64,000 nucleotides of DNA from Shinisaurus crocodilurus (Eukaryota; Chordata; Lepidosauria; Squamata; Shinisauridae). Below are positions 63,225-64,000 of this stretch, piece after piece. Where the stretch lies: assembly GCA_021292165.1 (NCBI GenBank), contig CM037878.1, positions 6,991,857 to 7,055,856 of the forward strand, in the 5' to 3' direction. A program made the position numbers and the translations under genes. Below the pieces are notes generated by a model, which was not told the DNA's origin, searched no databases, and saw only the letters and a list, made by a program, of their open reading frames with translations. How positions within the stretch are numbered: position 1 is the first letter of the stretch; the number at the start of each line of letters is the position of its first letter.

Positions 63225-63335
63225 CAACAGGCCACCCCAACAACCCATGGCTTGTTGTTGGGGTTCTTGGACCCATGATGGCTTGTTGTGTCATCTGAAC
63301 CTGGGCAACCGGCCCCATTATGGCTTGTGGGGAAG
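63225..63335. mobile_element. Palindromic repeat, ATGGGTTGTTC family, decayed
   Basis: CAACAACCCATGGCTTGTTG and GATGGCTTGTTGTGTCATCT, GAACCTGGGCAACC recall 3,464-3,690. Confidence 0.45.
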
Positions 63336-63670
63336 GGTAGTAATGTCCTTGGCCAGAGTAGCAAAAAAACCCTTGTGGCTCTTGTCGAGCTAGCCTGGGC
63401 CACCGCCAGTGCTAGCCACCCAATCAATGCCCAAACAGCACGGTGGAGAGACCAGCACTGGCTCGGTGACCCCCACCATGATCGCAAGCCCTTTTGCACT
63501 TGCCACAGCTTTTTTTCCCCTTTGACCCTTTTCTTTTTTTTTCCTTTTTTTTTTTTTGGGGCGGTCTCTTTTTGAGATCTCCGATCTGACAACTAGTAAC
63601 AGCCCCTTCAAAGTGCCCACGTGGCACATTGCAGAGTTTGCCACTGGTTAATCACCCTTGATTTGTTTGT

Positions 63671-63673
<3 letters not shown>
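63336..63673. other. No feature recognised
   Basis: T-rich runs at 63,533-63,560. Unassigned. Confidence 0.45.

Positions 63674-63707
<34 letters not shown>
63674..63707. repeat. (AT)n microsatellite
   Basis: About 16 AT units. Confidence 0.97.
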
Positions 63708-63708
<1 letters not shown>

Positions 63709-63958
63709 CACCCCCAAATGTGCACTTTTTCCCGCCCAGTTTTTAAAAATTATTATTTTCTAATTGGACTTGCGCAAGTGCACATATATGGAGGAGACAT
63801 GAATGCATATATAGGTCCCTGTGGAAAAAAAAGCATGGGGAGCCCTGTCAAAAAGAACCTTTTTAAGAGGAACCAGAGTTTTGACAGCTAGCGGTCAAAT
63901 CTCTGTGCTCCCCTGACTGGGGTGGCTCACATTTTTCCACCTTCCTGAGCGCCTAGAG

Positions 63959-64000
63959 CAATATTCTCCAACCTTGGGTCCCCAGATGTTTTTGGCCTAC
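63959..64000. mobile_element. Foldback MITE family A, copy 14, cut by window end
   Basis: CAATATTCTCCAACCTTGGG then CCCCAGATGTTTTTGGCC; only the left arm is in the window. Confidence 0.9.

Noticed and set aside
95..63960. Regularly repeated palindromes as a CRISPR-like array
   Set aside because: Spacing is irregular over 64 kb, each copy has its own target duplication, and the genome is a vertebrate one.

Overview
This window is nuclear DNA of a vertebrate, most likely a squamate reptile (lizard or snake). It holds one recognisable cellular gene, preprosomatostatin (SST), on the minus strand near the left end. The rest is a dense mosaic of interspersed repeats: CR1, an L3-like CR1 relative, L2-like, L1 and RTE-like LINEs; tRNA-derived SINEs of the kind common in squamates; 5S-rRNA-headed SINEs; hAT and other foldback MITEs; one broken endogenous retrovirus; and many microsatellites. 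The squamate placement is an inference from this repeat mix and from the SST sequence.

SST (about 11,220 down to 2,380, minus strand). A TATA box (11,244-11,250), a perfect palindromic CRE (11,262-11,269) and a TAAT element (11,329-11,351) form the promoter. Exon 1 (10,940-11,080) codes for the signal peptide and the neuronostatin region. Exon 2 (2,578-2,790) codes for the rest of the propeptide, SST-28 and SST-14. The joined reading frame is intact at 117 codons. The single intron lies at the position conserved in vertebrates but is 8.1 kb long, packed with transposons, whereas the mammalian intron is under about 1 kb.

Upstream of SST (11-32 kb) are two large TTC tracts, a 3' CR1 fragment, two copies of a roughly 500-bp repeat (one carrying a MITE, the other an empty site), an AT-rich repeat-poor block that may be a conserved non-coding element (about 18,040-18,820), an L2-like LINE with a nested CR1/5S chimera, and a MITE whose loop is a piece of L1 ORF2.

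32.6-40.3 kb is a 5'-truncated, heavily damaged endogenous retrovirus in + orientation: RT remnant, RNase H, the C-terminal end of integrase, candidate env pieces and one 3' LTR. It is interrupted by a 5S-SINE, CR1 tails, an RTE-like LINE and a tRNA-SINE. 40.3-64 kb is further nested repeats, including a CR1 copy with a nearly 1.2-kb open reverse transcriptase frame (48-49.3 kb), an L1 with perfect target duplications (52.8-53.3 kb) and a CpG-rich stretch near 56.5-57.1 kb.

The most interesting structures are: (i) a palindromic MITE family, 14 copies plus one cut by the window edge, whose 8-bp target duplications carry a central TA, pointing to the Buster branch of hAT; (ii) a short SINE made of a 5S rRNA head joined to a CR1-type 3' end, six copies, one of them fused inside a longer CR1; (iii) the transposon-inflated SST intron and a microsatellite-split SST promoter. 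No second cellular protein-coding gene, functional tRNA or rRNA gene, or CRISPR array was found.
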